Shown here: positions 15,374-23,825 of the stretch, piece by piece | How the letters are laid out: each line of letters opens with the position of its first letter | Numbering within the stretch: position 1 is the first letter of the stretch | Virus record (IMG/VR): IMGVR_UViG_3300019776_000564 | Span: 1-64,000 of that record | DNA: 64,000 bases | Source: a virus | Direction: 5' to 3' (one strand) | Notes under the pieces: generated by a model | Database searches by the model: none | The model's input: only the letters and a program-made list of their open reading frames with translations | Told to the model about the DNA's origin: nothing | Made by a program: the position numbers and the translations under genes

Positions 15374-16042
15374 ATGAAAGTTATCGGCAACGCAAAAGGC
15401 AAAGCACCTAAAGGCTGGTGCTTGATGAAGAACGCAAAAACTGGCTTCTTCTATGTCGGCTATGACGGCGACTGGCCTATTCATGGCGGCTACGAAGAAG
15501 TTCTTCACAAGGTAAAGGTCTTCAAAGATGAGCTGGCTGCTCAAGGCGATCGTCCAGTAGTTCTGCCTGAAGTTCCCTGCCCTGGCTATCTGGACTTTCG
15601 GATCGACCGCAAGACCCTGCCTCAAGAAACGCAAGATGCTTACAGCGCATACGAGGCGTACAGTAACTCGGTCTATCTCGCTGACCAGTGGGACAAGTTG
15701 GAAGAAAAGACTCACGTCGTGCCTTTCGACCACATGCCGCTGTTTGAAGCAGAGCTTCGTTTTGTTGGCTACACACGAGGCCGTAGCTCAGTAACCATGA
15801 AGTTTGAAGCAGAAAACGGCCAGATCATTGAGTTCGGCCCATCCGGCATCGACGGTCTGATTCAGGGCATTATCGATGGCAAGTGCGAAACCTGTGAACT
15901 GACAGGTAAGTACGAAGAGGAGACCTGGGATGAGATTAAACAGGAATATATCTGCACCATGATCCCGCGTGGTAAAGGCATCAAGGCCCGCTTCAAGTTC
16001 GCGAAGAAGGGTCAAAACACCTACGCTGAACTGTCGGAGTAG
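15374..16042 (+). CDS. Hypothetical protein, 222 aa
   Basis: ATG 15374 preferred (GAGAG about 9 nt upstream) over in-frame GTG 15359. Beta-rich with many Lys/Gly (MKVIGNAKGKAPKGW), a CETC pair near residue 178 and a basic end (GIKARFKFAKKGQNTYAEL). The C-terminal half (about 125-222) may be an independent domain. No family recognised. Begins a new transcription unit downstream of a dyad promoter-like element. Confidence 0.75.
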   Translation: MKVIGNAKGKAPKGWCLMKNAKTGFFYVGYDGDWPIHGGYEEVLHKVKVFKDELAAQGDRPVVLPEVPCPGYLDFRIDRKTLPQETQDAYSAYEAYSNSVYLADQWDKLEEKTHVVPFDHMPLFEAELRFVGYTRGRSSVTMKFEAENGQIIEFGPSGIDGLIQGIIDGKCETCELTGKYEEETWDEIKQEYICTMIPRGKGIKARFKFAKKGQNTYAELSE

Positions 16043-16047
16043 TAGCC

Positions 16048-16254
16048 ATGACTCTCGTCATTGTTGGCTGGGTAGCAATCCTGCTTATCACTGCATACCT
16101 GCTTTTCTCCAGCTTCGCAATTTTCGTTGGTGGGCTTGGTCTGACAGGCAAAGTTCCGGGTGAGTTCTACTTCTTTGTGGTTCTAACAGGGCTTATGGTT
16201 TGGCTCTGCTATCACACTTGGCCCTTTGAAGTAGCTATTAAGGCCACGCAATGA
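16048..16254 (+). CDS. Small two-helix membrane protein, 68 aa
   Basis: Hydrophobic segments at about 3-30 (VIVGWVAILLITAYLLFSSF) and 40-57 (FYFFVVLTGLMVWLCY) connected by GLGLTGKVPGE. Starts 5 nt after the preceding stop and overlaps the next gene by 4 nt. Inner-membrane location likely; role unknown. Confidence 0.75.
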   Translation: MTLVIVGWVAILLITAYLLFSSFAIFVGGLGLTGKVPGEFYFFVVLTGLMVWLCYHTWPFEVAIKATQ

Positions 16255-16502
16255 TTTGGCTGAAGCGGCTTTTCAACTTGCCAGCCCTTGTGTGCCTCCA
16301 CGTCCAGCACTCAAAGCAGTATATTCGTGTTCAGAAAGCGCAGAGCGACTTACATTGGGCTTGCGATCAGTGTGAAGACCCTAACAGCATGGCTGTTAGA
16401 AGCTTCACCCGCAGTCTGGAGCTTGAGCTTGAACGGATGACTGAAATTGACGAAAGGATCTATAAGCTATGGTCGAAGGGTCGAGGTTTGAAGATCGACT
16501 AA
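16251..16502 (+). CDS. Small hypothetical protein, 83 aa
   Basis: ATGA overlap with the preceding gene. Contains a CDQC pair plus CLHVQH, so a metal site is possible, then a Glu-rich helix (RSLELELERMTEIDERIYKLW). The following gene starts 34 nt inside its end. Confidence 0.65.
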   Translation: MIWLKRLFNLPALVCLHVQHSKQYIRVQKAQSDLHWACDQCEDPNSMAVRSFTRSLELELERMTEIDERIYKLWSKGRGLKID

Positions 16503-16651
16503 CCGACATTGCCCGGGCAGAGTTTTGTGCTCTGCTCAAGGCAAGGGTTTGGCAGTTGGAAGTTGAAATCGCAGAGCAGTTGGAAATCGAAGAAGCTTTG
16601 ATGGTCGAGTTCCAAGTCGAGAATCGCAAAATTATGGGAGGTTGGGCATGA
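16469..16651 (+). CDS. Small helical protein, 60 aa, ends in MGGWA
   Basis: Start ATG 16469 with AAAGGA about 9 nt upstream; overlaps the previous gene by 34 nt in another frame. Acidic amphipathic helix (LLKARVWQLEVEIAEQLEIE). C-terminal IMGGWA fits the shared tail. The GGGAGG inside its end is the ribosome-binding site of the next gene. Confidence 0.65.
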   Translation: MVEGSRFEDRLTDIARAEFCALLKARVWQLEVEIAEQLEIEEALMVEFQVENRKIMGGWA

Positions 16652-17226
16652 AAGGTTTTTTGAAGCGTAAAGTTGGCAAGCTGTTTGGTTTCTCGAAAGA
16701 GATCGAGCGTCTGGAAATGGCTTTGGTTGCTGTAAGCGTTGCTACTCAGGCAAACACTCGTCAGGCCGCAATTCAGCAGCGTCTGTCGGAAGACAGCCCC
16801 TGGTTCTGCGCAGCAGTTGCCGATGTTCATCATGCAGTTAACCGTGAGATCGCTCTCCGTGAAGAACTTCAGGCTGCTAACGAACGTTTCAGCTTTTCGA
16901 TCAGTGCCCGTGACAACCTCCGCGAAGCACTGCGACGCAAGTCCGGCGAGTGTGAGGATCTGAAAATCAAGATCATTGAGCTTGAATCCTTAGGCTCTAA
17001 ACTCACCCTCATCGACCCTCTGTCAACCAAGAACTGCATCAAGTGCGGTAGCGAAATGATCCCTCTTCGCAGCGAGGACAAAAAGCTGTGCAGTAACGGC
17101 GCTTGTGGTCATGAGATCGAATGGCTTCTCGAAGAGGGTCAGGAGTACATGCACAAGCGCAACGTGGAACCGTTCGTGGAAGATCGCTCCAACGTATCTC
17201 TTCGCCGTGAAATCGAAGAAGAGTGA
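16648..17226 (+). CDS. Coiled-coil zinc-ribbon protein, 192 aa
   Basis: Start ATG 16648, with GGGAGG 6 nt upstream. Basic N-terminus (MKGFLKRKVGKLFGF), central coiled coil (about 70-125), then a C-terminal zinc ribbon, NCIKCGSEMIPLRSEDKKLC...GACG (cysteines about 130-150). A nucleic-acid or protein-binding adaptor is plausible. No named family. Confidence 0.75.
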   Translation: MKGFLKRKVGKLFGFSKEIERLEMALVAVSVATQANTRQAAIQQRLSEDSPWFCAAVADVHHAVNREIALREELQAANERFSFSISARDNLREALRRKSGECEDLKIKIIELESLGSKLTLIDPLSTKNCIKCGSEMIPLRSEDKKLCSNGACGHEIEWLLEEGQEYMHKRNVEPFVEDRSNVSLRREIEEE

Positions 17227-17230
17227 TCCC

Positions 17231-17344
17231 ATGAACAGGATCATGAAATTGATCTCTGAAGACGTAGACGGCGCAGTTATTGTTGCCGTCGTTTCTCTCG
17301 TAGCGGTGCTCATAGCAATAGTTGCTTTGGGCTATTTGAAGTAG
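17231..17344 (+). CDS. 37-aa single-pass membrane peptide
   Basis: ATG 17231, 4 nt after the preceding stop. MNRIMKLISEDVDGA is followed by a 20-residue hydrophobic helix (VIVAVVSLVAVLIAIVALGY). Similar in plan to the 36-aa membrane peptide at 13613. Confidence 0.6.
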   Translation: MNRIMKLISEDVDGAVIVAVVSLVAVLIAIVALGYLK

Positions 17345-17353
17345 GGGGTAAGC

Positions 17354-17683
17354 GTGGCGATCCATATCAAGACAGATATGCTTGCAACGGTTGTAAATCA
17401 GCAGACTAACCCGGATATGTTTGCAGGTTCGGGTGACGGTGGCATGCACCTCAAGGCTATGCGCAGTCTGGTTGGCGGCGACATTCAGATTATCAGTCTG
17501 AAAAAGCCTCTGATCATGGATGGTGTTACTTACACCTGCATGGGTATGAACGAGGAAGGCAAGTTCAGCGGCCTCAAGATCAACATGGTTGCAACCAAGA
17601 TCGCCAAAGAGCATACGTCGATTGCACATGACGATGTGATCGTTGGTGATGCGGTTCTTTTTGAAGCAAGTGAGGTGCTGTGA
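17354..17683 (+). CDS. DUF3846-like protein, 109 aa
   Basis: GTG start (17354) with GGGGTAAG just upstream. The pattern GGDIQIISL ... MNEEGKFSGLKINMVATKIA ... DDVIVGDAVLF matches, from memory, the DUF3846 family common in phages and plasmids, whose function is unknown. The start of the next gene overlaps the stop (TGATG). Confidence 0.65.
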   Translation: MAIHIKTDMLATVVNQQTNPDMFAGSGDGGMHLKAMRSLVGGDIQIISLKKPLIMDGVTYTCMGMNEEGKFSGLKINMVATKIAKEHTSIAHDDVIVGDAVLFEASEVL

Positions 17684-17850
17684 TGGCTCGTCTCATCACC
17701 GAAGAACAGTTGGCGGAAATCATCAACGATCTTCGCAGCCAACCCGGCTGTGTCTCCAGCGAAAGCTATAACTTTGGTTCAGACCATGCTTCTGAGCTAA
17801 TCATCAACAAGCTCAAAACTCTGCCGAAATACGAGGAGGTAAAAGAATGA
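17683..17850 (+). CDS. Small hypothetical protein, 55 aa
   Basis: ATG 17683 overlaps the upstream TGA and its own TGA overlaps the next ATG, so both junctions support a gene. Sequence MARLITEEQLAEIINDLRSQ, then a short central turn and a helical end. It carries GAGGAGG as the ribosome-binding site of the next gene. No family recognised. Confidence 0.6.
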   Translation: MARLITEEQLAEIINDLRSQPGCVSSESYNFGSDHASELIINKLKTLPKYEEVKE

Positions 17851-18197
17851 GCCAGTACAGCACCGTAACTCACGTTTCGCCGCACAAACTCGGCTGGTTC
17901 CGCAAATTTGCAAATATGCTGACTGGCTGCCGCTTCCACTACCAGATCGATCTGGTCTATTACTACGAGCAGGATGAAGATGGCTGCTTCGTAGACAACA
18001 AGTTCTACAGCCACACCACCCAAATCAGCGTTATCGACCCGAAAGCCCTCGACTACGATCAACGCCGGACCCTCCATAAGATGCTGTTCCCGAAATTCAT
18101 CAAACGCATCAAGGGCTACGGCGGTGGTAATACGCTCAAGGGCGGCAAGACCAATAGTATCCGCATCGAGAACATCCAGTATCTGGGTTACTACTGA
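17847..18197 (+). CDS. Hypothetical protein, 116 aa
   Basis: ATGA overlap, with strong ribosome-binding site GAGGAGG. Aromatic and basic (HYQIDLVYYYEQDEDG ... FPKFIKRIKGYGGGNTLKGG). No known domain; a beta-rich fold is likely. Confidence 0.75.
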   Translation: MSQYSTVTHVSPHKLGWFRKFANMLTGCRFHYQIDLVYYYEQDEDGCFVDNKFYSHTTQISVIDPKALDYDQRRTLHKMLFPKFIKRIKGYGGGNTLKGGKTNSIRIENIQYLGYY

Positions 18198-18209
18198 TCG
18201 GAGATCAAA

Positions 18210-18476
18210 ATGGCTTCAATGATCCGAGTCAAATGTGAATACTGCGGCAACGGCATTGAAGTTCGTGAGGCTGATCGAAAGCGTGGCTGGGGAAGGTTCT
18301 GCAACAAGTCGTGCAAAGCCGCTCACCAGTCATTCGGGCCAAAGTACCCAGCCACGCCCAAGCCCAAATCTACAAAGCCGACGCCCAAGAACATGAAGAA
18401 GGGCGGCGTGATACCTCCACCGCGTGAATCAATGAAAAGCACGCCAAAGCCAGAGAACTACGGAGGATGGTCATGA
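18210..18476 (+). CDS. Zinc-finger protein, 88 aa, ends in KPENYGGWS
   Basis: CEYC (about 9-12) and FCNKSC (about 30-35) form a treble-clef-like zinc site (VKCEYCGNGIEVREADRKRGWGRFC). A Lys/Pro-rich linker (PKPKSTKPTPKNMKKGG) leads to the shared C-terminal tail PKPENYGGWS. Coupled to the next gene by ATGA. Confidence 0.75.
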   Translation: MASMIRVKCEYCGNGIEVREADRKRGWGRFCNKSCKAAHQSFGPKYPATPKPKSTKPTPKNMKKGGVIPPPRESMKSTPKPENYGGWS

Positions 18477-18784
18477 TCAGCATCGGCATTCTTGAAAGAC
18501 ACGACGTGATTCGCGCCGACGACTATGTTCGCTGTACGAGCATTCAGTTATTTGGTCAGAGCGACACCGTTATGACCCGGGCGACATACGGCGGCGCCCC
18601 GCTCAACTATTTCCGCTGGCTGACTGTCGAGCAGTCGATGATGTTCCACTTCATCGGCAAAACCGTTGGCTACGTCAACAAGACAATGAGCAAGATGACC
18701 GGCAACGAAGAGCCTCACTACGAGTTTGCACGCGGTCAGATCCCTGATGCTCACAAAATGACCCTTAGAAAGGAAGGCTGGTAA
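18473..18784 (+). CDS. Hypothetical protein, 103 aa
   Basis: ATG 18473 overlaps the preceding TGA, with GGAGGATGG upstream. Contains RWLTVEQSMMFHFIGKTVGYVNK. Ends ...LRKEGW, a possible degenerate form of the shared tail. Function unknown. Confidence 0.7.
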   Translation: MISIGILERHDVIRADDYVRCTSIQLFGQSDTVMTRATYGGAPLNYFRWLTVEQSMMFHFIGKTVGYVNKTMSKMTGNEEPHYEFARGQIPDAHKMTLRKEGW

Positions 18785-18803
18785 TGGACAAGGGGCAATT
18801 GAA

Positions 18804-19235
18804 ATGGCTGTGAAGTCGGTCGAAGCCAAAATTGACCAGCGAAGCATCATGCCTGCGCCTACAAAGTGCCGGTTTTGCAAATCTAAGGTCGAGTATGTAA
18901 GCCATGCAAAGATCTATGGAGGAAGAACCTTCAGCGATTGGCCTTATATCTACCTCTGCACTAATTCTGAATGCGGCGCTTCTGTAGGTGTTCATGCTGG
19001 CACAGAACATCCACTTGGCACGCTTGCAGACCAGACTACAAAGAACGCCCGTAAGGCTGCACACGCTGCCTTTGATCCTATCTGGAAGTCCGGTCAGATG
19101 AAGCGCTCTGAAGCCTATAAATGGCTTGCAGATCATCTGGATATCGAACGTTGGCGCTGTCACATCAGTTGGTTTGATACAGAGGTTTGCAACAAGGTTG
19201 TAAAGATCTGCATGAGCAGAAAACCCTCCAACTAA
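18804..19235 (+). CDS. Zinc-finger domain protein (DUF3268-like), 143 aa
   Basis: CRFC near residue 23 and LCTNSEC near residue 52 make the zinc site, followed by GASVGVHAGTEHPLGTLAD and a helical RKAAHAAFDPIWKSGQMKRSEAYKWLADHL. This order matches the phage/plasmid DUF3268 zinc-finger family from memory. Proposed nucleic-acid binding; no proven role. Ends at a strong hairpin. Confidence 0.7.
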   Translation: MAVKSVEAKIDQRSIMPAPTKCRFCKSKVEYVSHAKIYGGRTFSDWPYIYLCTNSECGASVGVHAGTEHPLGTLADQTTKNARKAAHAAFDPIWKSGQMKRSEAYKWLADHLDIERWRCHISWFDTEVCNKVVKICMSRKPSN

Positions 19236-19236
19236 T

Positions 19237-19266
19237 AAGTTTGGCTGTCAAATGGCAGCCAAACTT
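19237..19266 (+). terminator. Hairpin terminator
   Basis: AAGTTTGGCTG (19237-19247) pairs perfectly with CAGCCAAACTT (19256-19266) around an 8-nt loop. The T-run is weak (ACCTATC follows), but it lies right after a stop codon and before a new promoter-like GTAGAATC at 19279. Confidence 0.65.
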
Positions 19267-19336
19267 ACCTATCTCAAAAGCTCGTAGAATCAACGCTCAA
19301 ATCAATGACTTACGTTAGCGCGTAACTTGAGCGAGG

Positions 19337-19882
19337 ATGTCTCAGATGAGCTTACAGAAGCTCCCCAGTCAATCTAACGTGCTCTTTTCAGAAGAGTTTA
19401 AGCTGATTCGCAAGCACTACGGCAATCGTGTAGCGAAGCGCAGCCAGTTACCGCTGATCAATCATATCCTCGAAGGCTTGGATATGATGGATCGTATGAG
19501 TGCAAGCCAAGAAGCAAAGAAAGCTTTCTGCCTGCATCCTCTCATTCAAGACGACAGAGCGCTTGAGAAGAACTGGGAGAAGACTGTCAACAACCCGAAC
19601 GTATGCCGGGAGTCTCTCAGCCTGGCTATGAAGTATAGTTCTGCCGCAAACGCCTATATGTGCTGGCCTAGCACCGATAACTTCACTCTTCTTGATCTCA
19701 AGGTAAAAGTTGGCCCGTTGAATCAAGACCTGATTCACATGCTGGTCGCAGACAAAATCCAGAACGAAAAGGATTTTGAGATCCACCACAAGAAGACTCA
19801 TCACCGTAGTAAGCAGTTGGCTCGATACTACGATCTGTGGCTTCAGTACCTCGATATTTGCGAGGCTGAGTTGCCAAAATGA
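19337..19882 (+). CDS. HD-domain-like protein, 181 aa
   Basis: RSQLPLINHILEGLDMM (H43) and KKAFCLHPLIQDD (H67, D71/D72) resemble the HD-type arrangement found in phage proteins containing INHxxEGL...CLHPL. I recall that family from other phages but not a proven function. A phosphohydrolase is possible. The start could be ATG 19337 or 19346 (GAGG lies 9 nt before the latter). Overlaps the next gene by 4 nt. Confidence 0.6.
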   Translation: MSQMSLQKLPSQSNVLFSEEFKLIRKHYGNRVAKRSQLPLINHILEGLDMMDRMSASQEAKKAFCLHPLIQDDRALEKNWEKTVNNPNVCRESLSLAMKYSSAANAYMCWPSTDNFTLLDLKVKVGPLNQDLIHMLVADKIQNEKDFEIHHKKTHHRSKQLARYYDLWLQYLDICEAELPK

Positions 19883-20343
19883 AGCGATACATCTGTCGTG
19901 CTTGCGGTAAATTTGCCAACCCACCTAAAGGCTCAAGCGACGTTGAGTGCCCTCACTGCGGTGCTATCACCGGCAACCCAGAAATTCGCACCGAATCGGT
20001 GATGCCAGCCGCAAATGTTGAGCGTATTGGCAAAGATGAAGTTGCCAAAATGAAGTATCCAAATGGCCGGCGCTATCCTAAGAATGACGGAAGTAAAAGC
20101 TATCTGACTGTACTTTGGAACAAACCTGCCCATGAGGAGGTTGATCTTCAGTATTACTGGCGCATGAGCAACGACCACTTCAACTCACCTAACCGTCCGG
20201 TGATGAAGCCGGATATTAACCTTCTGATGCACCATTTTCAGTCGCTGAAAGGCTATTCGGGAAGAACCCTTGTCGAAGAGCTTGTTCATCGCGGCTATGA
20301 CATCAGTACCCTGAAATTCACCATCGAGAAATTAAAACCATGA
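19879..20343 (+). CDS. Zinc-ribbon protein, 154 aa
   Basis: An N-terminal zinc ribbon (CRACG at 6-10, CPHCG at 24-28) is followed by a region of about 110 residues with YYWRMSNDHFNSPNRPVMKPDINLLM and SGRTLVEELVHRGYDISTLKF. The tail reads like a small helical module that could recognise nucleic acid or protein. ATGA overlaps at both ends. Confidence 0.7.
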   Translation: MKRYICRACGKFANPPKGSSDVECPHCGAITGNPEIRTESVMPAANVERIGKDEVAKMKYPNGRRYPKNDGSKSYLTVLWNKPAHEEVDLQYYWRMSNDHFNSPNRPVMKPDINLLMHHFQSLKGYSGRTLVEELVHRGYDISTLKFTIEKLKP

Positions 20344-21710
20344 CAACGGCATACCGTGTGTTTCTGTACAGCAGCGATGTCGGTCGGCTGACGTTTGAGA
20401 GCGACTTCGCCACCGAAGAAGAAGCAAACGCCAGTGTCCAGCGGTGGATAGGCGACCGTGACTGGGGTGAAGAGTTGGAACGTGGCATGTTCCAGATTCA
20501 GGTTCGCAATAACAGCCATCTGAAAGGCTATTACGGCGCCTATGCTCACGCCTATCCGATCATCGAAAAGCCAAAGCATAAGAAAGGCGATAGTCTTGAA
20601 GTCTTCAACGAGAAGAACAAAAAGTTCCAAACGGAACTTCAGGTTAAATCTCGTCCGATTCTGAGTCATGTGCCGTACCCAACCCGAGAATGCGCTGAGT
20701 TGGCTATTGACCGCGCTGTCGCTGAGTTGGCTCAAGATCTGGATATTCGGCTTTACAGTCGCATTCAGCGCGAGCAACGAGCGGCCGGCATTCATGAGCG
20801 GTTTATCACTGATCTCACGCCGTTCGGCTTCAAAGTCTATCGTGGGGAGAGTGGCACCAAGTTCTCCTACGACGAGAGCGTGACAGTAGAAGATCTGAAG
20901 AATATGGTCTTCCCGGAGCCACGTACCGTTCTGTCGAAGAAACTGCCTTTCAGTGTGCTATCCGGTGCGCTGCGAGTAACTGACCCGTGCTACAGCATGG
21001 ATACATGGTGTGCCGGCACTACTCGCAACGTCATGAACGGCAAGTGGTTCGCACAAGTTGGTCAACATACCGAAGCTGTAGATGGCTTTACCAAAGAGCG
21101 CTTCGATAAAGAAATAGCCGAGCTTGAGAACCCAGAAGAGTTGTCTCGGGTTAAAGAACTGCGGGAAGCTATCAAGAACCTCAGCGGCCTTGAGCTTGAA
21201 GAGACTGAGAAGAGTCTTAATAACCTGCTGAACTTCCACAAGAGCCACATGCTGCGCGAGTTCGGCCGTTGCTGGGGTAATCCCGACGATTGGAATGGTC
21301 GAGTGTCCTTTCTGCACATCCGGCATGAGTCTGTAGTCGAAGAGGCTATCAACCCATCAACCTTTGTTAAGAACGAAGAGATTCATGTCGGCGTTGACAG
21401 CGGTCAGGCCGGGTTCTTTGACCTTGAAGCCTTCGAGAAGGTTGCGACTCACAAAGACCACAAGAACAGTTCTCAGCATGAAGCCTTCTATGAGGCTTGT
21501 GGTGATAAAACTCTGGGTTCTGAAATGTGGGGTGCGGTCAACAGCATGGGTTGCGTTAGCAGCAGCGGCTATGGTGATGGCGGCTACTCACTGTACGAGC
21601 GTCGTAACGAAGCTGGTGAGCTTATCGAGGCTCGCATCGTGTACATGCTTGAAGGTAGCGAAGCATTCTCGGGTGTTAGCGACGAAGACGAAGAAGGTGA
21701 AGAAGAATGA
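20340..21710 (+). CDS. Large hypothetical protein with DUF4241-like C-terminal domain
   Basis: 456 aa, the largest accessory protein here. The N-terminal 180 residues are unrecognised. The C-terminal half carries VLSGALRVTDPCYSMDTW, GKWFAQV, VGVDSGQAGFFD, GCVSSSGYGDGGYSLYERR and RIVYML, matching from memory the DUF4241 layout (a beta domain with D-P-C-Y and G-V-D-S-G-Q-A-G motifs). It ends in an acidic DEDEEGEEE tail. A charged helix of about 60 residues (GFTKERFDKEIAELENPEEL on) is inserted in the domain. Confidence 0.7.
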   Translation: MTTAYRVFLYSSDVGRLTFESDFATEEEANASVQRWIGDRDWGEELERGMFQIQVRNNSHLKGYYGAYAHAYPIIEKPKHKKGDSLEVFNEKNKKFQTELQVKSRPILSHVPYPTRECAELAIDRAVAELAQDLDIRLYSRIQREQRAAGIHERFITDLTPFGFKVYRGESGTKFSYDESVTVEDLKNMVFPEPRTVLSKKLPFSVLSGALRVTDPCYSMDTWCAGTTRNVMNGKWFAQVGQHTEAVDGFTKERFDKEIAELENPEELSRVKELREAIKNLSGLELEETEKSLNNLLNFHKSHMLREFGRCWGNPDDWNGRVSFLHIRHESVVEEAINPSTFVKNEEIHVGVDSGQAGFFDLEAFEKVATHKDHKNSSQHEAFYEACGDKTLGSEMWGAVNSMGCVSSSGYGDGGYSLYERRNEAGELIEARIVYMLEGSEAFSGVSDEDEEGEEE

Positions 21711-22006
21711 CCTGCTCAATCTCACTCATTCTTAAATACTCGCGTCGGCTTTGCACGATGAATAAGAGCCAGATCATGCACGCTATCACCGAAGAAACCG
21801 GTGAGCTTGCAACTGAGGTCGCTATCGATGCAGGCTACAAGAAGCGTGAGCATGGTAAAGACGGCATTATCGGGGAGGCTGTTGATGTGATTGTGTCGGC
21901 CGTAGATATGATTTATGCCGAAAATCCGCATATTACTGCGGAGGAAATCCATACTCTAATTTCTGCAAAGCGTGGAAAGTGGGCATATAACATCGAAAGG
22001 GGTTAA
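21707..22006 (+). CDS. MazG-like nucleotide pyrophosphohydrolase
   Basis: EETGELATEVAIDAGYKKREHG ... IIGEAVDVIVSAVDMIY carries the MazG signature (E-E-x-x-E, then E-A-x-D about 25-30 residues on) that binds Mg and hydrolyses (d)NTP to (d)NMP plus pyrophosphate. ATG 21707 overlaps the upstream TGA and gives 99 aa; ATG 21758 would give 82 aa and still keep the catalytic core. Small MazG-like proteins are common in phages, where they may tune dNTP pools or ppGpp responses. Confidence 0.75.
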   Translation: MTCSISLILKYSRRLCTMNKSQIMHAITEETGELATEVAIDAGYKKREHGKDGIIGEAVDVIVSAVDMIYAENPHITAEEIHTLISAKRGKWAYNIERG

Positions 22007-22010
22007 CAAG

Positions 22011-22403
22011 ATGGCTACGCTAACCCAAAAGCTGATCGCAAAGGCTCAGCAAGCGTGCGTAGCCTTCTACCACGTCGCAACCGACTACGATGACTGGGGG
22101 ACAATACCCGAACACTGGCTTCAGATTCACGCTGAGAGTCCTGCGCCGGGTTATATCAACAGATACTTCGTCCGAGTCAAGAGCACCAGACGCTTCGAGC
22201 ACCAGACGGATGCGTTGAGTGATATCGACCGAACTAGAGGCGTTGTGTGCGTCACCTTTCTGCACGGGGCGATCACGGCTGACACCGAATGGTATGTGAA
22301 GCCTAGTGGTCGCCATGCAAATCCACTGGAAAACTATCAATATAGAGACGCGCAAGAAGAGATTGAGGCTAACAAGCCAGAGGGGTATGGAAATTGGGCA
22401 TGA
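22011..22403 (+). CDS. Hypothetical protein, 130 aa, ends in KPEGYGNWA
   Basis: ATG 22011 has AAGGGG 9 nt upstream. Contains VRVKSTRRFEHQTDAL and DTEWYVKPSGRHANPLENYQY. The C-terminal NKPEGYGNWA belongs to the shared tail set. Overlaps the next gene by 4 nt. No family recognised. Confidence 0.72.
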   Translation: MATLTQKLIAKAQQACVAFYHVATDYDDWGTIPEHWLQIHAESPAPGYINRYFVRVKSTRRFEHQTDALSDIDRTRGVVCVTFLHGAITADTEWYVKPSGRHANPLENYQYRDAQEEIEANKPEGYGNWA

Positions 22404-22828
22404 ATGTTGAAGAGTGCAAGTCGCTGATTTGCCAGATTATGAAAAATCTGATTTCCAAAGTGTCTGACGATGATCTGAAAGAACTCGGTACGGAAGAGAC
22501 TTTACGTCTTAGCGATGTTCTGGATGAGAAAATGTGGAAAGAGTCGAGCAAGAGAACCTCATCAAAAGATGGTGTTACTCGCGTTTTTTCCAACATATCA
22601 ATTGACGCCAAGATTACGCTGCAAGAAATCCCTAACGCTGATGGCAATTCTCACGTTGAAGTAAATATGACCAAGATACCGAACATACTTCAGCGAGCGG
22701 TGGATGCGGTGGATCAGATGGATCTGCCGGGTAGCGGAAATGTTGGCCCATCAGTAGCTCGACGTACTGAAGAAATTCCATCAATGAAAGAGGGGCCAAA
22801 GCCAGAAGGCTTTGGGATGTTCTCATGA
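22400..22828 (+). CDS. Hypothetical protein, 142 aa, ends in KPEGFGMFS
   Basis: ATG 22400 overlaps the upstream TGA. Acidic; helical N-half (LICQIMKNLISKVSDDDLKEL), flexible Pro-rich linker (VGPSVARRTEEIPSMKEGPKPEG) and the shared C-terminal tail with Phe replacing both aromatics (GFGMFS). The tail is preceded by a long linker, as a tethered binding motif would be. Confidence 0.72.
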   Translation: MNVEECKSLICQIMKNLISKVSDDDLKELGTEETLRLSDVLDEKMWKESSKRTSSKDGVTRVFSNISIDAKITLQEIPNADGNSHVEVNMTKIPNILQRAVDAVDQMDLPGSGNVGPSVARRTEEIPSMKEGPKPEGFGMFS

Positions 22829-23097
22829 CCGTTCGCACGCTTGTAGTACGAGAGGATGAGAAAGGACTGTACGTTAGCTATAAGGATATGGATCAGCGCA
22901 TCACCATACGTCCCGGTACTATTACTGACGCTGACAAGATTGGCCTCTATAGCAAAGGCGAAAAGATAAAGGTTCATCACTGGAACAAGATGATGGGCTA
23001 CCTCATGGTTAGAAAACATGGTGGCTACTTGGCGCAGTGTGTATGGCAAGGGCCACGTTACGACAATCAATCCCGCAAATGGGTATATGACAAATGA
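22825..23097 (+). CDS. Hypothetical protein, 90 aa
   Basis: ATGA overlap with the previous gene. Beta-rich (TVRTLVVREDEKGLYVSYKD ... GGYLAQCVWQGPRYD). No known domain. Confidence 0.7.
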   Translation: MTVRTLVVREDEKGLYVSYKDMDQRITIRPGTITDADKIGLYSKGEKIKVHHWNKMMGYLMVRKHGGYLAQCVWQGPRYDNQSRKWVYDK

Positions 23098-23261
23098 AAA
23101 CCGTATTCGATAAAACCTACAGCGCCGAAGAACTGGCTGATGTCGACCGCGATATCTGCGAAGCCTTTGATGACAATCCTGTGGTCGAAGAAATTCCCGT
23201 CGATGAAAAGGGCTTTCAAAAGGGTACCTTCAAAGTAACCATCACCTGGACTCCAGAATAA
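23094..23261 (+). CDS. Small hypothetical protein, 55 aa
   Basis: ATG 23094 overlaps the upstream TGA, and the stop shares one base with the next ATG (TAATG). Acidic N-half (YSAEELADVDRDICEAFDD), then a beta-like FKVTITWTPE end. No family recognised. Confidence 0.6.
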   Translation: MKTVFDKTYSAEELADVDRDICEAFDDNPVVEEIPVDEKGFQKGTFKVTITWTPE

Positions 23262-23464
23262 TGAGTAAGGTTGAAGCTCTAATTCTGGTAGACACTTTGG
23301 GTGGAGAGTTCGAGGCTTCGATAGAAGTCTTTGAAGAGCCGGCAGAGAGAACGATCTGCATTACTATCGATGATGAGCCTCAAAGTTTTCATTCTGCCAA
23401 TTTGGGGTGGGAGGAAGCAAAGGCGTTGCGTGATTGGCTGAATGAGGCGCTGAAAGATGACTAA
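23261..23464 (+). CDS. Small acidic hypothetical protein, 67 aa
   Basis: TAATG junction upstream; ends with DWLNEALKDD. Contains GWEEAKALRDWLNEAL, a compact helix after a beta region. Overlaps the next gene by 8 nt. Confidence 0.65.
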   Translation: MSKVEALILVDTLGGEFEASIEVFEEPAERTICITIDDEPQSFHSANLGWEEAKALRDWLNEALKDD

Positions 23465-23825
23465 GTTCAACCCATACAGGCTCAAGAAGCCATGTGCAAA
23501 CTGCCCGTTCCTAAAGGACACCAGCAAAGCTATCAGGCTTAGCTCTGATCGAGTGCCAAGCATCATAGAGGATCTTCTCTCTGGCGAAACTACAGGCTTC
23601 ACCTGTCATAAGACTCTCAAGGGTCAATACCAAGAGTCTGACGATGATTACGGTGAAGTCTACGTTCCTGGCGAAAACGAACAGCAGTGTGCCGGCGTTC
23701 TTGCTGTCCTCGAAAAACTGAACCACCAAACTCAGCTAATGCAGGTTATGGGTCGCTTAGGCTTGTATAACCGCGATACTTATCGAGCGCTGTCTGACGT
23801 GGTGATCGACTATGAGCCAAAATAA
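23457..23825 (+). CDS. Cysteine-motif protein (DUF6283-like), 122 aa
   Basis: KPCANCPFLKD near residue 12, FTCHKT near residue 48 and QQCAGVL near residue 77 fit from memory the DUF6283 pattern (C-x-x-C-P-F ... C-H ... C-x-G), a phage-encoded putative metal-binding family of unknown function. Overlaps the next gene by 14 nt. Confidence 0.65.
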   Translation: MTKFNPYRLKKPCANCPFLKDTSKAIRLSSDRVPSIIEDLLSGETTGFTCHKTLKGQYQESDDDYGEVYVPGENEQQCAGVLAVLEKLNHQTQLMQVMGRLGLYNRDTYRALSDVVIDYEPK